A stretch of 64,000 nt of DNA from Bedellia somnulentella (GCA_963576735.1 OY755177.1:9920001-9984000); one strand, 5' to 3'. Shown: positions 42,195 through 53,575, numbered from the stretch's first letter. Numbers and translations are program-made. The notes: a model not told the origin generated them from the letters alone.

Positions 42195-42655
42195 ATACAT
42201 AAACGCGCGTATGACTTAAGAAAGGCACATTGGTGCTTTCCAGACTCAAGGTTTTTCAGAATCAAGAAGTGACCTTTCACTGAGCTATCGAGCTTGGTAT
42301 CGGTAAATTTATCTTCTTCGCAAACTTAACGAATTAGTAGAGATCCGAGTCTTGAGATAAATTACGCTTACACAACACAGCTTCGTATTAAATTAGCCCA
42401 GTTAGTTGTTTGTCTAATTAAGACGGAGCTAAATTATCGCGTTAATTATCACTGTCCCGATCTTGACAGCCTCAATCGTATTATTTATTGTATTAATTTG
42501 TGGAATGATCTGTTGACTCCCTCATACCATATACGTGTAGTCTGTCATATTAATTGGAAATCTCTTCGTTTGTGCGAGGTGAAACTAATAAATACTGCAT
42601 CTTTACTCATGTTTCTAGAACATTTTGATTTATATATATGGGAAGGTGATAACTA
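42195..42655. other. Old SINE-a piece, then unassigned sequence
   Basis: 42195-42300 has GACTTAAGAAAGGCACATTGGTG and a tRNA-like end, as in SINE-a on the minus strand. 42300-42655 has no recognised feature. Confidence 0.4.
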
Positions 42656-42659
42656 GAAT

Positions 42660-43042
42660 AACATAAACATATAAACAAAACATAAACGTTCACGCCGAAT
42701 ATCCCCGAAGGGGTTGGCAGAGGTACTAATACTTCTGAACATCACGTGGCTTTGTCACCTGGTGTTAAGAGTACCCACGTTTTGCATGGACAGTGTACTC
42801 ACGTGATAGGGGGCAGGCCTATCGCCGTTTTGTACGAATACACGAATACACTATCACATGACTAAGTACAACTCAGCCATGTGGGTTTCTTCACGATGTT
42901 TTCCCTCACCGTTAACAACCATGATAAATCAACCACACATATGTCTTTAGAAAAGACAAATTAGTGTAGGCCCGGCCCGGGACTTGAACACTAGTCGTTT
43001 GCACGATAACCGGTGATCTACCCATTGAGTTATCACGGTTGC
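42660..43042 (-). mobile_element. SINE-a full copy
   Basis: AACATAAACGTTCACGCCGA tail, body with CGCCGTTTTGTACGAATACA (ACACGAAT doubled), and head CACTAGTCGTTTGCACGATAAC. Confidence 0.75.
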
Positions 43043-44465
43043 TAACTAGAAATTAGTGTTTATTTAGTATTTTTGACAAACTCATCGTGTTCGGTACCAT
43101 AAGTTTTGTGAAGTTTATGACTAAATGTTTACTGTCCTCTCGACTCAAAAGTTTTGGGATTCGATTACATTAAAAGGTCTGCAAACTGTGCTTCTACTGC
43201 AGAATATACCAGTTTTGTTTTCTATACACGATACAACATCGAAACCTGTCAAATCAGTGGTCACAAATACAAATAAAAATAATTTATCATTTCTAAAATT
43301 TCTGCAATGACATACATAATACCTAAATATCTTTATTTTTTTACACAAAGCTTTATGTTAAGTAAAAACAACACTATAAGAAATTAGGCTGCTCATTAAC
43401 AGGATATCTATTGTTTCCAAACTTAAATATTAAAACCACAGTCAGATTTTGGAATAAGCTATTCACACAATTCTCACTGAATACTAACAACATATCGAAT
43501 TGCAACTCTAGGTTTTATCCCACTCACGGAATTTCACTCAAACAAACATAGTCAAAGCTTTTAACAAAGACCTTCAGAATATTTTACTCTAGTATTTCAT
43601 TCGATTTTCAACTATTTTGTTCAAACCAAGACTCGCAATGGCAACAGTAGCAGTAAAATACAGCGCTGTTACAATTTCTAAGGAAAGTCCAGCACGAAAG
43701 CTGTCCGTAAAGCAGATTGTAGATAAATTCTAACTCAGCTGTTTGTAAAAAGTTTTGCAAAGTGAATGCGCTCATTATTAACGACTATAAATTTTGCACT
43801 TTATATGTATTTATTTAGCAACAACATTGTTGAAGATTGAAGAGCAAATGATTTAAAACTGATATTATGGATTGAGTACATATTGCTTTTCTTACTTAAA
43901 GGATGTCTTGTAATGGTGTGTTTGACGAATGATAAATGTTATATCTGTCTATGTGTCACATGATCGATCGATTATATGTCGATTGTTTTATCCGATTCAC
44001 GCTTATGTGTACAATAATAAGAAATACATTAACGTTTATAAATTAAGACAATAACAATTAAATCAAACTTTTCTACATAAATCTTTATGAAGTAAATTAT
44101 TATATTAACAGAGGTTGTGCTCATTAAGTCAAGCGTCCGAAGTGTGAAGAATAAAAAACCATGTATGAAAATATGGATCGACATAAAAAACTTAAAAAAA
44201 ATAAGTCTGCTTACAAATCAATTGTGTGAGTATAAAGATATTTATTAATTGACAAAACTTAAGTTTACAAGCACGGATCTTGCCCTCCAAGGAAATGAAC
44301 CATCTCACAATATCTTTACTAAACTGTGTTGAATCTCACAAACAAATTTTCTTAGGCTTTTTCCGGGAAATGAAGCTGAGAACTTATTCATGAGCCTAAT
44401 CTGTAGCCGTTACACCAAAGAGGCATTTTCCAATATAAGCGTGTAACGTGTTGCCAGCAAATTTT
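43043..44465. other. Mostly unassigned; short RTE piece
   Basis: 44125-44215 (AAGCGTCCGAAGTGTGAAGA, ATGTATGAAAATATGGATCG) is an RTE fragment. The rest, including a 29-codon frame at about 43639, gives no family. Confidence 0.4.
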
Positions 44466-45044
44466 CTGTGCCTGAGAGGCATAACAATCTAACTCCCGAA
44501 ACCTGATTTTACAGGAGAGACATTTTTCGACCAAATTTACCATGTCAAATTTTGAGATATCTCTTATTAATAAGAAAAATAATTTTATTTAACAAGTCAG
44601 TCTTTATTAAGTAAGTTTCTTTAATTAAGTTTTTATTAAATATATATTGATTTTTCTGTATGGTCCATTTTCATAAGATATATAGTTTAAAAAAAAAACA
44701 TGATCACATACAATATTATGCCTCTGAGAGGTTTTCAATAATCAGATCTGTAAAGGCATTTAACGCAAAATGCTCGAACAAAACACTTACAAATTGTAGT
44801 AATACTGAACTTTTTTAAATATCAAATAATTCTAAATAAACAAAACAAAAAATTAATTTCTTCTTTAAAAAAAACAATGCTCATTCAGTATCAATTATTT
44901 TACCCCTGATTAATTTTATTGTGTTTCCTCGGTCATATCAGGCTTTTGGGCATAAGGAAGTTCGATATAATAGTTTTATGCTCAGGGTTTGTTATCCACT
45001 GAGTTAGTGTCACTAAGTCTTTGTATTTTTGAAGACTGATGGGA

Positions 45045-45676
45045 TTAAGCGTATGACACTGTTGGTAATTTTGACGGCAAGACAAGTTGCTGCCTCATGT
45101 TTCTTTTCAGATTAATCTGTAAAAAATCTTTATTTTCAAACGCATTTTTGTAGAAAAGAATTCCATTGTTGTCTTTTCTAGCTTGGAGCCAAACGCATTG
45201 TGAAATCAAGAACTGCTCATTTCCCGATGTTTTTCGACGTTGGCAAAATTGATTGGATAACATTTTGTTTTGATGTTGACAATGTTTTGAATATCCATTT
45301 CGTGAACAATTAAAGGGTTCTTGGTTTTACAGATCCTTACAAATTGTTTCCAGTCACGTGGAACAGCAATGTCAAAATTTTGAGTATTGTCACGCTGGTG
45401 AGTTGATGGTGAATGCATAACATAATGCTTGCGTTCAACTATAGATATTTTTTTGGAAGAATCTGGCAAAACATCTAATTAATCATCTGAGACAAATAGC
45501 ACAGGGCTATTTTTTCGCATGTCTTCAATACAAGCCTCAAACACCTCATTGTTTTTATATCTCTCAAGGAATGCTTTTTGAGCCTCTGTGAATGGAGATG
45601 GACTCCGATCCTGAGCCGAGCCTGTACGTAAAAGACCAAAGATATGAGTGTATACTCTTGCATAATTTTTCAACAT
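45045..45676 (-). pseudogene. Frameshifted transposon-encoded protein, unknown function
   Basis: Three consecutive frames give KNYARVYTHIFGLLRTGSA, PFTEAQKAFLERYKNNEVFE, then IVERKHYVMHSP, FDIAVPRDWKQFVRICKTKN, PLIVHEMDIQNIVN, then SSSQF-like FLISQCVWLQARKDNNGILF and YKNAFENKDFLQINL. The frame is broken at least twice, near 45480 and 45240. The composition suggests one protein of over 200 residues, inside the TIRs. I do not recognise a named domain. Confidence 0.5.
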
Positions 45677-45724
45677 GTTATCCCCATGTGCTATAATTAT
45701 TGTAAAGTATTACTTGTTTGTAAG

Positions 45725-45985
45725 CTGTGTACTGGCGGCTTGGAATAACACTACTCTACTTCTTCAGGTGGGTGTACATAAGGGGCGACTAATTGTATGG
45801 GGACTTTTAAGGGATCTTTGGGCGATGAGGCTGGAAACCCATCACCAACAACCTTAATTTTACCATCTTTTACCCACTCAACTTTCCAAAAGTGGCTGAA
45901 GAATTCCTAATTCCTTAGCTCTGGCTACCCTTTCTAGGGATTTACAGCCGTAGGAATACGTTATGTTTGTATGTATGTATTACTT
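45725..45985 (+). mobile_element. SINE-b inserted in the TIR transposon
   Basis: GCTGTGTACTGGCGGCTTGG to TTACAGCCGTAGGAATACG and a TATG tail. Confidence 0.7.
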
Positions 45986-46690
45986 AAGTATGATTATTTT
46001 TCTGGACTTATAGAACGGTAGATTTGAAAGCATTGTAGCTAGCAATATCTAATTATCTACATTGGCCTGCAAAACTGAGTAGGTATAACCATTACACTTT
46101 GAAAAGTAAGTATGTACAAAATCTATAGGTGGTACCTATTTTATAGGTACTTTCGAAATAAAAATGGATCTAACAGAAAAACATGCTAACTAGCGCTGGT
46201 GTCGCCCGCCGCGAGACATTGGTATCGCAATTTATTAATTTATAGGTATATGAAATAATAGTATTAAAACTTCTAATGATATTTAAAAGATACCAATTAT
46301 TTAAGTATAGATTTTAATATAATTGTGCTAATAATCTCACCATAATCAGAACGGTTCAGAAAACTCACGTAACTCCCGCGCTCTTATTTATAGTATTCAG
46401 ATATGACATCGGCGGAACACGAAATTCTAACGGCATAATAATCTAACTCCTCACTTAAACTATAATGCAAGTTAATGAATTAAATCATAATATCGTAAGG
46501 GCGTATAGGATATTTTGCTTCGTTTGGTATTATCAATTACAATATTATAATATTGGCTATCTTTCGATGCATCACTCCTTTTGGAGTTAGGATTTTACGA
46601 CCATGTAGAGCTCAGCAAATAATATACAATGGTGTTGGTAACTCAAAATCGACAAAATCGGAGTTAGACTGTTATGCCTCTCAGGCACAG

Positions 46691-47210
46691 TTTTATAAAA
46701 TAATATGCAAACAAAAGTTAATATTCTTTGCCCCGGTTTCAAATGGGACAAGAAAACAGTACTTTATAACCTTGGTCTGTTTTATTAGCTTTTACTTAGA
46801 GAAAATGTGGATCGGCGAAGCATCTCGGAGCAAACAGGAAAGGGTCCAGAAATCATTCCCCATTACGTGCCTGGGATGTGAATCCCGTGGGAGTGACGCA
46901 ACAAGTCTGTTTGTGTAGGCCTCCACTACCCACCCCACTTTATCGGGAACTGACGACTCGAAGCAGCTCAATAGCAGATAGCTTTGTACATATATTGATC
47001 TCGAGAACAGATTGATTTTATTTCTTTACTTTCTGTGATACAAGTAATTTCGACATGAATTACGGATTTTACATTTTTAACACTGACAATAAATTTATTA
47101 ACTATTCTTGTGACTGTATAGCTTTAGAACAAGGAGTTTATCATATTTTTACAACACTTTATAGACTGTCCTGCGATTAAACTTTTATAAAACCAGTAAT
47201 AATCTTGATG
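46691..47210. other. Unassigned with a GC-rich block
   Basis: 46800-46970 (AAGCATCTCGGAGCAAACAG, ATTACGTGCCTGGGATGTGA, CACCCCACTTTATCGG) is richer in GC and looks like part of a repeat; the family is unknown to me. Confidence 0.35.
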
Positions 47211-47211
47211 C

Positions 47212-47440
47212 TGTGTAGTGTCGGCTAAGAATGGCACTTACTCATTACTTTGATATATATGTCGCACAAGGCAGCAAATGATATTAAAGCATAAAGCGAT
47301 TACTAGGCTATGTGACTGAATCTAGAATTTTATAAAAAATATGATTAAGGCTTTTAATATGTCTAGGAGATTTTAACTCTAAAGCTATGGCTTCATCTTT
47401 TGCGAAGTATCACCGTGAGTAGACGTATGTTATATTCGTT
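47212..47440 (+). mobile_element. Diverged SINE-b
   Basis: GCTGTGTAGTGTCGGCTAAG, AAAGCTATGGCTTCATCTTT and ATCACCGTGAGTAGACGTATG. Confidence 0.58.
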
Positions 47441-47689
47441 TATATCAAGAGTTCTGTTTGAGGGAGCCATTAATTTCCTTGAACTCCCGTTGAAGCTGTC
47501 ACGTGCTAACTTTGTAATGAATCGCTCTTTGAGAAGCGCAATGTGCTCACCTGAGCTCTACATACAGATAATGACTTAGTCGAACTAGGACGTAATGGCT
47601 TCTAAATATAATTATTTTAATCTCGGATCAACAGTTTGCTCACTTCCATTAAAATGCAGTATCCGCTTCCAATGGCTCTTTTACTACAT

Positions 47690-48020
47690 TTTTAAACGAC
47701 TTCAAAAAAGGAGTGTTCTCAATTCGACACCTATATTTTTCTATTTTTTTTAATGTTAGTACACCGATTACTTCGCCATTTATGAACCGATTTTGATTAC
47801 CATGATGAGGATATCAGGGTCTGATGATGGGATCCTGGAGAAATCAAGGGGAACCCTCAAATTTTATAGGCACATGTACCGCGTTTTACATATTTTCTGA
47901 AGTTATATTGGCAATAGCTTTTGGAAATCATAATATTATGCTGCTGAGCTGATGATGGAAGGTTTAGGTCCTCAATCACTAGGAGTCGGGAAATAGTTCC
48001 TTCAACATTCTATATAGATT
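47690..48020 (+). mobile_element. Lepidopteran repeat 'CGACTTCAAAAAAGGAG', copy 1
   Basis: ACGACTTCAAAAAAGGAGTG, CTGATGATGGGATCCTGGAG and GGTTTAGGTCCTCAATCAC. The same order is found at 51234-51790. Class not settled. Confidence 0.55.
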
Positions 48021-48149
48021 TACACTCCTCTTCTTAGCTTTTATGCAAAGAAGTACAGGTTCACTAAATATTTTTTTTGTTATTTTATTGTTACCGAGAA
48101 AGCACCATGAGACCAGGATCTGATGATGGCATCCCAGGAAATCGAGGGG

Positions 48150-48330
48150 ACTGTCATGTGAAAATTTATCTGTTCAAAACGCCGATAGACCTACCCTGTA
48201 TCACGTGAGAACACTCCCCAAACAAATCGTGGGTAATCTGAACAACAGGTGACAATGTCACGTGATGTTCAGAAGTAATAGTATCTCTGCTAACCCCTTC
48301 GGGGATATCCGGCGTGAATGTTTGAGTCTT
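48150..48330 (+). mobile_element. SINE-a 3' half
   Basis: ACGCCGATAGACCTACCCTG to GGGATATCCGGCGTGAATG. Confidence 0.65.
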
Positions 48331-49189
48331 TTTTGAGTAAGGTTGTAGAATCGTAGACCATTGCCTTTCGAGGGATTTCAAGAACAATGTAAAGTTACAT
48401 GTGGTTGAGCCTATTTAATACCGTGCAATATGCCAAAATCTTCAATTCGTACACTAATAAAAATACAGGAAATACGAAGAATAATAAAGTAGCCATCGCT
48501 TCCTCATCCGAGAGGTATCTTTGCCAGGTCTACCCACGTCTAAAACTCGTAAAATAAAATATTTTATATCTAAAAGAAAACCGACTTCATAGTTAAAAAA
48601 TCAACCGAAAATAAACAATCAAGTACTAAAAAGTAAGAAAAAAGTTTTTTTAATGAATATGAGTACTGTGATTAACATCTTAGTAATTTTTTTATTCCAC
48701 ACTCATCAGTTCAACTCATTTAAATCTTTAAATTCTCTTAAATTAATTTTTGAGTCGGTGCGAGTCAAACTCTAACTAACTATCTCTGATTATTACAATC
48801 TAGGCAATATATATCTATCGCCTACCATACCATGTAGGTATCCTACATTGTACATGTACATGAAGTGCGAAATACACACTTATTATCAATTATCACGCAG
48901 GCTGGCACCGACTCACAAATTAATTTAAGAGAATTTTAAGATTTTGGTAGGTTGAACTGACGCGTTTGGAATAAAGAAATTACTTTGGTATTAATCATGT
49001 GCTTCTAATGTCGAATAATAACCAGTAATAAGGTATTTATATATACAGTAACATGTATCTATGTATATATATATATATATATTTATCTATTTATGCATTA
49101 TATTGTTATGAAAGTATGTACGTGGCTTTCATTATTGGTATTTATATTGATTGTTATTTATATTATATTCTTCTATAATATGTGAAGAG

Positions 49190-49251
49190 ATCTAAATAAT
49201 GTATATAAATTAGCTCTAGGCTAAGACTATGCGCGTGGTGTCTGTGTGTGG

Positions 49252-49290
<39 letters not shown>

Positions 49291-49540
49291 CATGTGTATA
49301 GAAATTAGTTCTAAGTTAGTTTTAAGTGTAAGTAGTCTTAAGGTTTGGTCAGAGCTGAAAATCGGAGCTATCTGCTTGTAGTGGATAGACCGAGCTCTGT
49401 ACCATTTTGTCTTTTATTTTGCTGTTATATGCTATTGTTCGCTTTGTTAATACTTCTTTCTTATTGTTTGTTGTCATGTCACCATTTTTTTTTTGTTGTA
49501 TGTGTTAAAGACAAATAAAATCTTTTATTATTATTATTTC
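49190..49540 (+). mobile_element. LINE 3' UTR ending in TTA repeats
   Basis: Contains a GT microsatellite at 49236-49286, then a stretch without ORF, and ends GACAAATAAAATCTTTTATT with TTA units. The AATAAA plus microsatellite tail resembles the end of the LINE at 9583-12912. This TTA tail is the target used by the Dong-like element. Confidence 0.5.
49236..49286. repeat. TG microsatellite
   Basis: About 25 TG units with a few interruptions. Confidence 0.92.
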
Positions 49541-50852
49541 GGAAAACATTTTTGTTTCTCGCCTCTCCCATGGCCGAAAATGAAAATGAAAATATAAATT
49601 TTAAATGGGAGAGGCGGTACTCCCCGACAAAAGCACAGTCGGTCGGGGTCAGGGAGTCAGGTTCAAGAACCGACGGACGATCCGAGCCGTATCGAGCAGC
49701 ACCGCTTTCTGCATTTGTGCTGGAACCGACACGCCACAGAAATCCAACCGCCTCAAGTTGGTCGCGAGACTGGTTGGAATTAACCCGTTCGCGGACAAAA
49801 CAATTGGGATTATTTCTGTCGAAGTCACACCCCACATGTCGGTGATCTCGTGAGCCAGATCGAGATATTTCCGACGCTTCTCGGTTTCGGCTTTTACGAG
49901 ACCCTCGTCATGAGGGATAGTGACATCCACTAGAAACACCCTCGACTGCGACCGATCCCATACCACGATATCAGGCTTATTCGCTAGAATAGTCCTGTCC
50001 GTGATAACAGATCGGTCCCAATAGATTTTGGCACGGTCGTTTTCTAGGATTGGCTCCGGCAGATACTTGTAATACGGCAGCCTCTGTTGCAAGAGTCCGT
50101 ATTTTAGAGCGAGCTCCTGATGCAGGATTTTGGCTGCTTGGTTGTGCCTGTGCAAGTACTCAGTGTTAGCAAGAGCCGAACAACCGGAAATAACATGCCT
50201 AAGTGACTCTCCGGGACGGCCACATGCTCGACAGATGTCTGTGGTACCGTCCTTTAGGATGTATTTCCGATAGTTCCGCGTCTTGATAACCTGGTCCTGT
50301 ATTGCACAGACAAAACCTTCGGTTTCCCCAAAGAGGTCCCCGAAACGCAGCCAATGCAGGGAGGCTTTACGGTCCACGAAAGGTTCGTGAAGTACCTTGT
50401 AAAACCTCCCGTGCAGCTCCTTCTCTTTCCATACGGACTCCCGATCAGAGGTGCTAAGTATCTCCGGGTTTCGCCAATCCTGTGAGTCCAACGATAAGGG
50501 AGTCAGTCCTTTATCACTAGCGACCACCTCTCCCCGAATACTATCATCCGTCATCGTCAAAAAATAGTTTCTGAGGTTGCATACCTCGCGGTTGTGCATG
50601 GTTTTGGCACTCAAGAGGCCTCGACCACCACACTTCCGCGGGATATACAATCTCATAACCGACGATCTCGGATGATGCATTCGATGAGAGGTCATCGTCG
50701 TGCGGACTCGTCTGTCCAGAGCGTCTAGTTCGGACTGAGTCCATCTGAGCACGCCAAACGTGTACATCAGTACAGGCATGACCCAGGAGTTAATGGCTCG
50801 GATCTTATTAACGCCTGACAAGTAGCTATTAATATTATTATTATTATTGTTA
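49527..50852 (-). mobile_element. 5'-truncated Dong/R4-clade LINE in TAA repeats
   Basis: TAA (or TTA) repeats bound the element at 50829-50852 and 49527-49540. Dong of Bombyx mori is known to insert in TAA repeats. The 3' UTR of about 110 bp contains a strong hairpin (GCCTCTCCCAT / ATGGGAGAGGC). Confidence 0.78.
49649..50830 (-). CDS. Dong-like ORF: RT C-terminus, CCHC and restriction-like endonuclease
   Basis: The frame (annotated from inside the repeat) reads NKIRAINSWVMPVLMYTFGV, LRWTQSELDALDRRVRTTMT, HRMHHPRSSVMRLYIPRKCG, then CRACGRPGESLRHVISGCSA (CCHC motif) and KPDIVVWDRSQSRVFLVDVT with IPHDE. The last is the PD...D..VDV active-site region of the restriction-like endonuclease found in R2, R4 and Dong elements. 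The catalytic RT (YADD) and N-terminus are missing. About 390 codons have no stop. The Asn run at the start of the open frame is translated TAA repeat, not protein of the element. Confidence 0.82.
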   Translation of the reverse strand, partial: NSYLSGVNKIRAINSWVMPVLMYTFGVLRWTQSELDALDRRVRTTMTSHRMHHPRSSVMRLYIPRKCGGRGLLSAKTMHNREVCNLRNYFLTMTDDSIRGEVVASDKGLTPLSLDSQDWRNPEILSTSDRESVWKEKELHGRFYKVLHEPFVDRKASLHWLRFGDLFGETEGFVCAIQDQVIKTRNYRKYILKDGTTDICRACGRPGESLRHVISGCSALANTEYLHRHNQAAKILHQELALKYGLLQQRLPYYKYLPEPILENDRAKIYWDRSVITDRTILANKPDIVVWDRSQSRVFLVDVTIPHDEGLVKAETEKRRKYLDLAHEITDMWGVTSTEIIPIVLSANGLIPTSLATNLRRLDFCGVSVPAQMQKAVLLDTARIVRRFLNLTP

Positions 50853-51233
50853 TTAATCACAGTACTCATATTTAATTTAAAAACTTATTTCTTACTTTTT
50901 AGTACTTGATTGTTTATTTTCGATTGATTTTTCAACTATGAAGTCGGTTTTCTTTTTGATACAAATTATTTTGATATAATATATATAGAAAGCAGAGAGT
51001 GCACGAAAACAATATTAAAAAAGCTATAAAGTAAAATAGCTTCGGAGAGTAAATGAGTGCTCTATGAAATATGTAAAGTATAAAAAACGAAGTCTCTTTT
51101 TAGGGATCCGTATCAGAAAGATAAAAGGGACCCTAATATTGGCCTTAAATTATGCTACGCAATAAATCCCTTTCGTTATCACAAATTAACATTTTCCTTT
51201 TATTATACAGCGCAGCTTACTCTTTTTATAACT

Positions 51234-51790
51234 GACTTCAAAAATACGGTTGGAAACCAAATTTAAAATGTTATTACAAAGGCCATAGTCTGTAGTGAAA
51301 AGAATAAAAGAGCATGTATGAGAAGTATGATGAACGTGACAGAAGCAAGAGAGATTTGCCTGGAACGTACAAAGTGTCGATCTATAGTCTCTGCCCACCC
51401 CACGGGCGTGAGTATGAGTAAGTAAGTAAGTTCAAATAAAAGGAGGAGTTTTTCAATTCGCCGATCAATCTTTTTTTTATGTTTACCGATTACTCGAAGA
51501 CGCCTGGACCGATTCGTAAATACAATTTTTGTTCGAGAAAGTATACTTCTCAGGTGGTGCCATTGGCACCAAGTCAGGATCTGATGATGGGATTCTAGGG
51601 AAGTCAAGGATAATTCTCAAATATTATCGGCAAGTATAACGTGTTAGTTAGATATCGTAAGCTATTTAAGCATTTGCGCCTAGTAAACAATGTTTTATGG
51701 TGCTGAGGTGATGATGGAAGTTACAACTCCTCAACGGTTTTTGTATACAGATTTTACTTAGGGCATTTAAAAAAATGACAATTTATCTGA
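51234..51790 (+). mobile_element. Repeat 'CGACTTCAAAA', copy 2, split by an RTE 3' end
   Basis: AACTGACTTCAAAAATACGG ... AAAGGAGGAGTTTTTCAATTCGCC ... TCTGATGATGGGATTCTAGG ... GGTGCTGAGGTGATGATGGA. At 51296-51432 is an RTE fragment (AAAGAGCATGTATGAGAAGT ... GGGCGTGAGTATGAG with GTAA tail). Confidence 0.58.
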
Positions 51791-52630
51791 AAGTTGTTTT
51801 TTCTTCTCACTCTATCAAAAGTGACTTTTTAAATCAGATCCGCTTAACGGACCCGGATCTATGGGCTATGATAATGATGCATCCGATAAATATTCAAATT
51901 AATAAAAGTTTTTATTAAACATCATTGAATGAATTTGAAATATTTAATCAGACTGCCAAACATTTCAGCTTGTTGACGATAGTAGAATATTTTTACTGCG
52001 TCAGCAATTCCTACTTGGACGGATAACATACATTTACTCACGGCAATATCCCAAATAGGGATAGTCAGAGCCTCGGAATTAACTTTCTCTCAGACACTTC
52101 ATTAAAACGTTTATAAATCTAAATGTCGAAAAGATAATAAAAATAAAGTATCCTTGATGATGAGTTTACTATACTTTTAGTCGTTTTATACGCCACTCGC
52201 GGGAAAAAGTGGGGTAGTACTATTTTAAGGCGACACTACTTAGCTATTGGATGAATAACTTTTACCAAAAGTCACCATATTTTGCCAGTAAGTTTATAAA
52301 CTGCAAAATATAGAACGAACTATAAAGTTATGCTATTGATCAACTATCAAATTATTAACCTGTCATAAAATTACATTTCCAGAAATTTCAATATTTATAA
52401 GATATTTATAGCTTCAGAAAGGAGAGGAGAAGATCGTAACTTTCACCTTTTTTATGGCTGCATATTCCATTTCGAGGAAAACGCTCGATATTAATAATAT
52501 TGAATTAGGTTTCATAAATCAAGTAAAAGTACGCGTCATGAATAAAAGATAGATAGCTTATTATTTATCTACCTTCTCATAAATAGATTACTTCAACCTA
52601 CACCGACGGTTAAAAGTGCCAAAAGCCATT
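51791..52630 (-). mobile_element. Unassigned sequence with a SINE-b copy
   Basis: 52025-52250 is a diverged SINE-b (ACATTTACTCACGGCAATAT ... GGCGACACTACTTAGC). The rest has nothing I recognise. Confidence 0.45.
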
Positions 52631-52632
52631 TA

Positions 52633-53486
52633 GGGCCAGTTTCACCACTCACAGATAAACTCTCTGATAGTCTATTCGGCACTTATCTGCCGGATAAACA
52701 ACAAGTTTCGGTTTCACAGGTCACAGATAGTGATATCTTGCAGATAAACTCCCTGGTATCTTATCAGTCACGTCAAGTGGCTGTTAAACTCTTATCCGGC
52801 AGATATGAAACTTTTTTCACAATTTTTTCATAATTTACCGCCACTTGTAGACGGTAAATTATGAAACTGCTTTACCAATGTTCAAATTTTAATAAGAAGT
52901 GCTCTAAAATCGACCTATTTGAATTTTTGGAATAATTTTTAATATATATTTTTTGGCCTCTGCAAGCGACACCAACAAGTCCGTTTCTTCCTGAGTGAAG
53001 TTAACATTCCTTTCTCGTTTTTTTCCATAGTGAATTATAAAAACGAAACTCAACACAGCAAAAAAGCAAAACAAAGTTGAACAAACGAACACTTCACTCG
53101 GTTGCCCAACAGCATTTGCGTTGCGTTTCGAGATTCCATTTCTCACGAAAGCTCTTAAATCGTAATTCATAATTGTGTGACATATACACAGTAACAAACA
53201 TTTGAAAGCATTTTTCTAAATAACATTGTTTCTGATTGTATTTTTAATAAAACTGTTGGTTTTATGACAATTCAAAATATTTTTAATAAGACTTAATTTA
53301 CAAATATTAACACTAAACGCATAAAAGCGACGTTGCCGTCTTGTTTATTCTTATCTGGCAGGTGAATTTAACTAACGGGTAATTTATCTAATAGATAGAC
53401 GGTGAAACCTACAAAATATATCAGCCACTTTTATCTATCAGATAACGTGATGTGTCAGATAACTGTGTAAGTGGTGAAACTGGCCC
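52633..53486 (-). mobile_element. Harbinger-type element, copy 2
   Basis: 854 bp with TTA duplication and GGGCCAGTTTCACC ends, closely matching 19135-20007. A minus-strand frame runs further here (see next entry). Confidence 0.74.
52904..53197 (-). pseudogene. Myb/SANT-like N-terminal stub in the Harbinger-type element
   Basis: 97 codons: RNGISKRNANAVGQPSEVFV, a hydrophobic FCFFAVLSFVFIIHYG, then NVNFTQEETDLLVSLAEAKK. FTxEExxLLVxLxxxK is the start of a Myb/SANT-like DNA-binding domain, the kind of accessory protein Harbinger elements encode. The domain is cut off after one helix. The part before it may be untranslated or intron sequence. Confidence 0.45.
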
Positions 53487-53499
53487 TTAGCCAGGAATT

Positions 53500-53575
53500 G
53501 TTTCAGCCATTTTTGCAATTTGAGTGGGTTGTAAAATAAAGGATGGTTGGCGAGGTAGGTTTTTCAGAGGCAGGC
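53500..53575 (-). mobile_element. SINE-b fragment
   Basis: CAGGAATTGTTTCAGCCATTTTTG...GTTGTAAAATAAAGGATGG directly next to the Harbinger-type element. Confidence 0.4.

Larger units (their letters stand above)
44466..46690 (-). mobile_element. TIR DNA transposon of unknown superfamily, 2.2 kb
   Basis: Terminal inverted repeats of 31 bp with one mismatch: CTGTGCCTGAGAGGCATAAC... at 44466-44496 and its complement at 46660-46690. A further direct copy of the inner repeat (GGCATAATAATCTAACTCC) lies at 46433-46451. A TTTT at each border may be the target duplication, which is weak evidence. It carries a broken minus-strand gene and a later SINE-b. No DDE transposase domain is seen. Confidence 0.62.
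48568..50962. mobile_element. Long inverted-repeat element holding a LINE tail and a Dong-like LINE
   Basis: Arms of about 100 bp, 48568-48672 and 50855-50962, are inverted copies (AAAAGAAAACCGACTTCATA, CAATCAAGTACTAAAAAGTA, ATGAGTACTGTGATTAA). A second inverted pair lies inside, 48680-48770 and 48900-48990 (CTCTTAAATTAATTT.TGAGTCGGTG), forming a large hairpin. The rest is later insertions. The GAAGTCGGTTTTC ends suggest a non-autonomous DNA element. Confidence 0.6.

Noticed and set aside
43639..43731. Short plus-strand ATG frame (MATVAVKYSAVTISKESPAR)
   Set aside because: Too short, no family, no splice or repeat support.
46553..46918. 121-codon plus-strand frame
   Set aside because: It runs through the right inverted repeat of the transposon into unrelated sequence, so it is not one gene.
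47555..47620. Possible 17-codon exon with TTTAG and GTGAGC borders
   Set aside because: Very short, no partner exons and no homology that I recognise.
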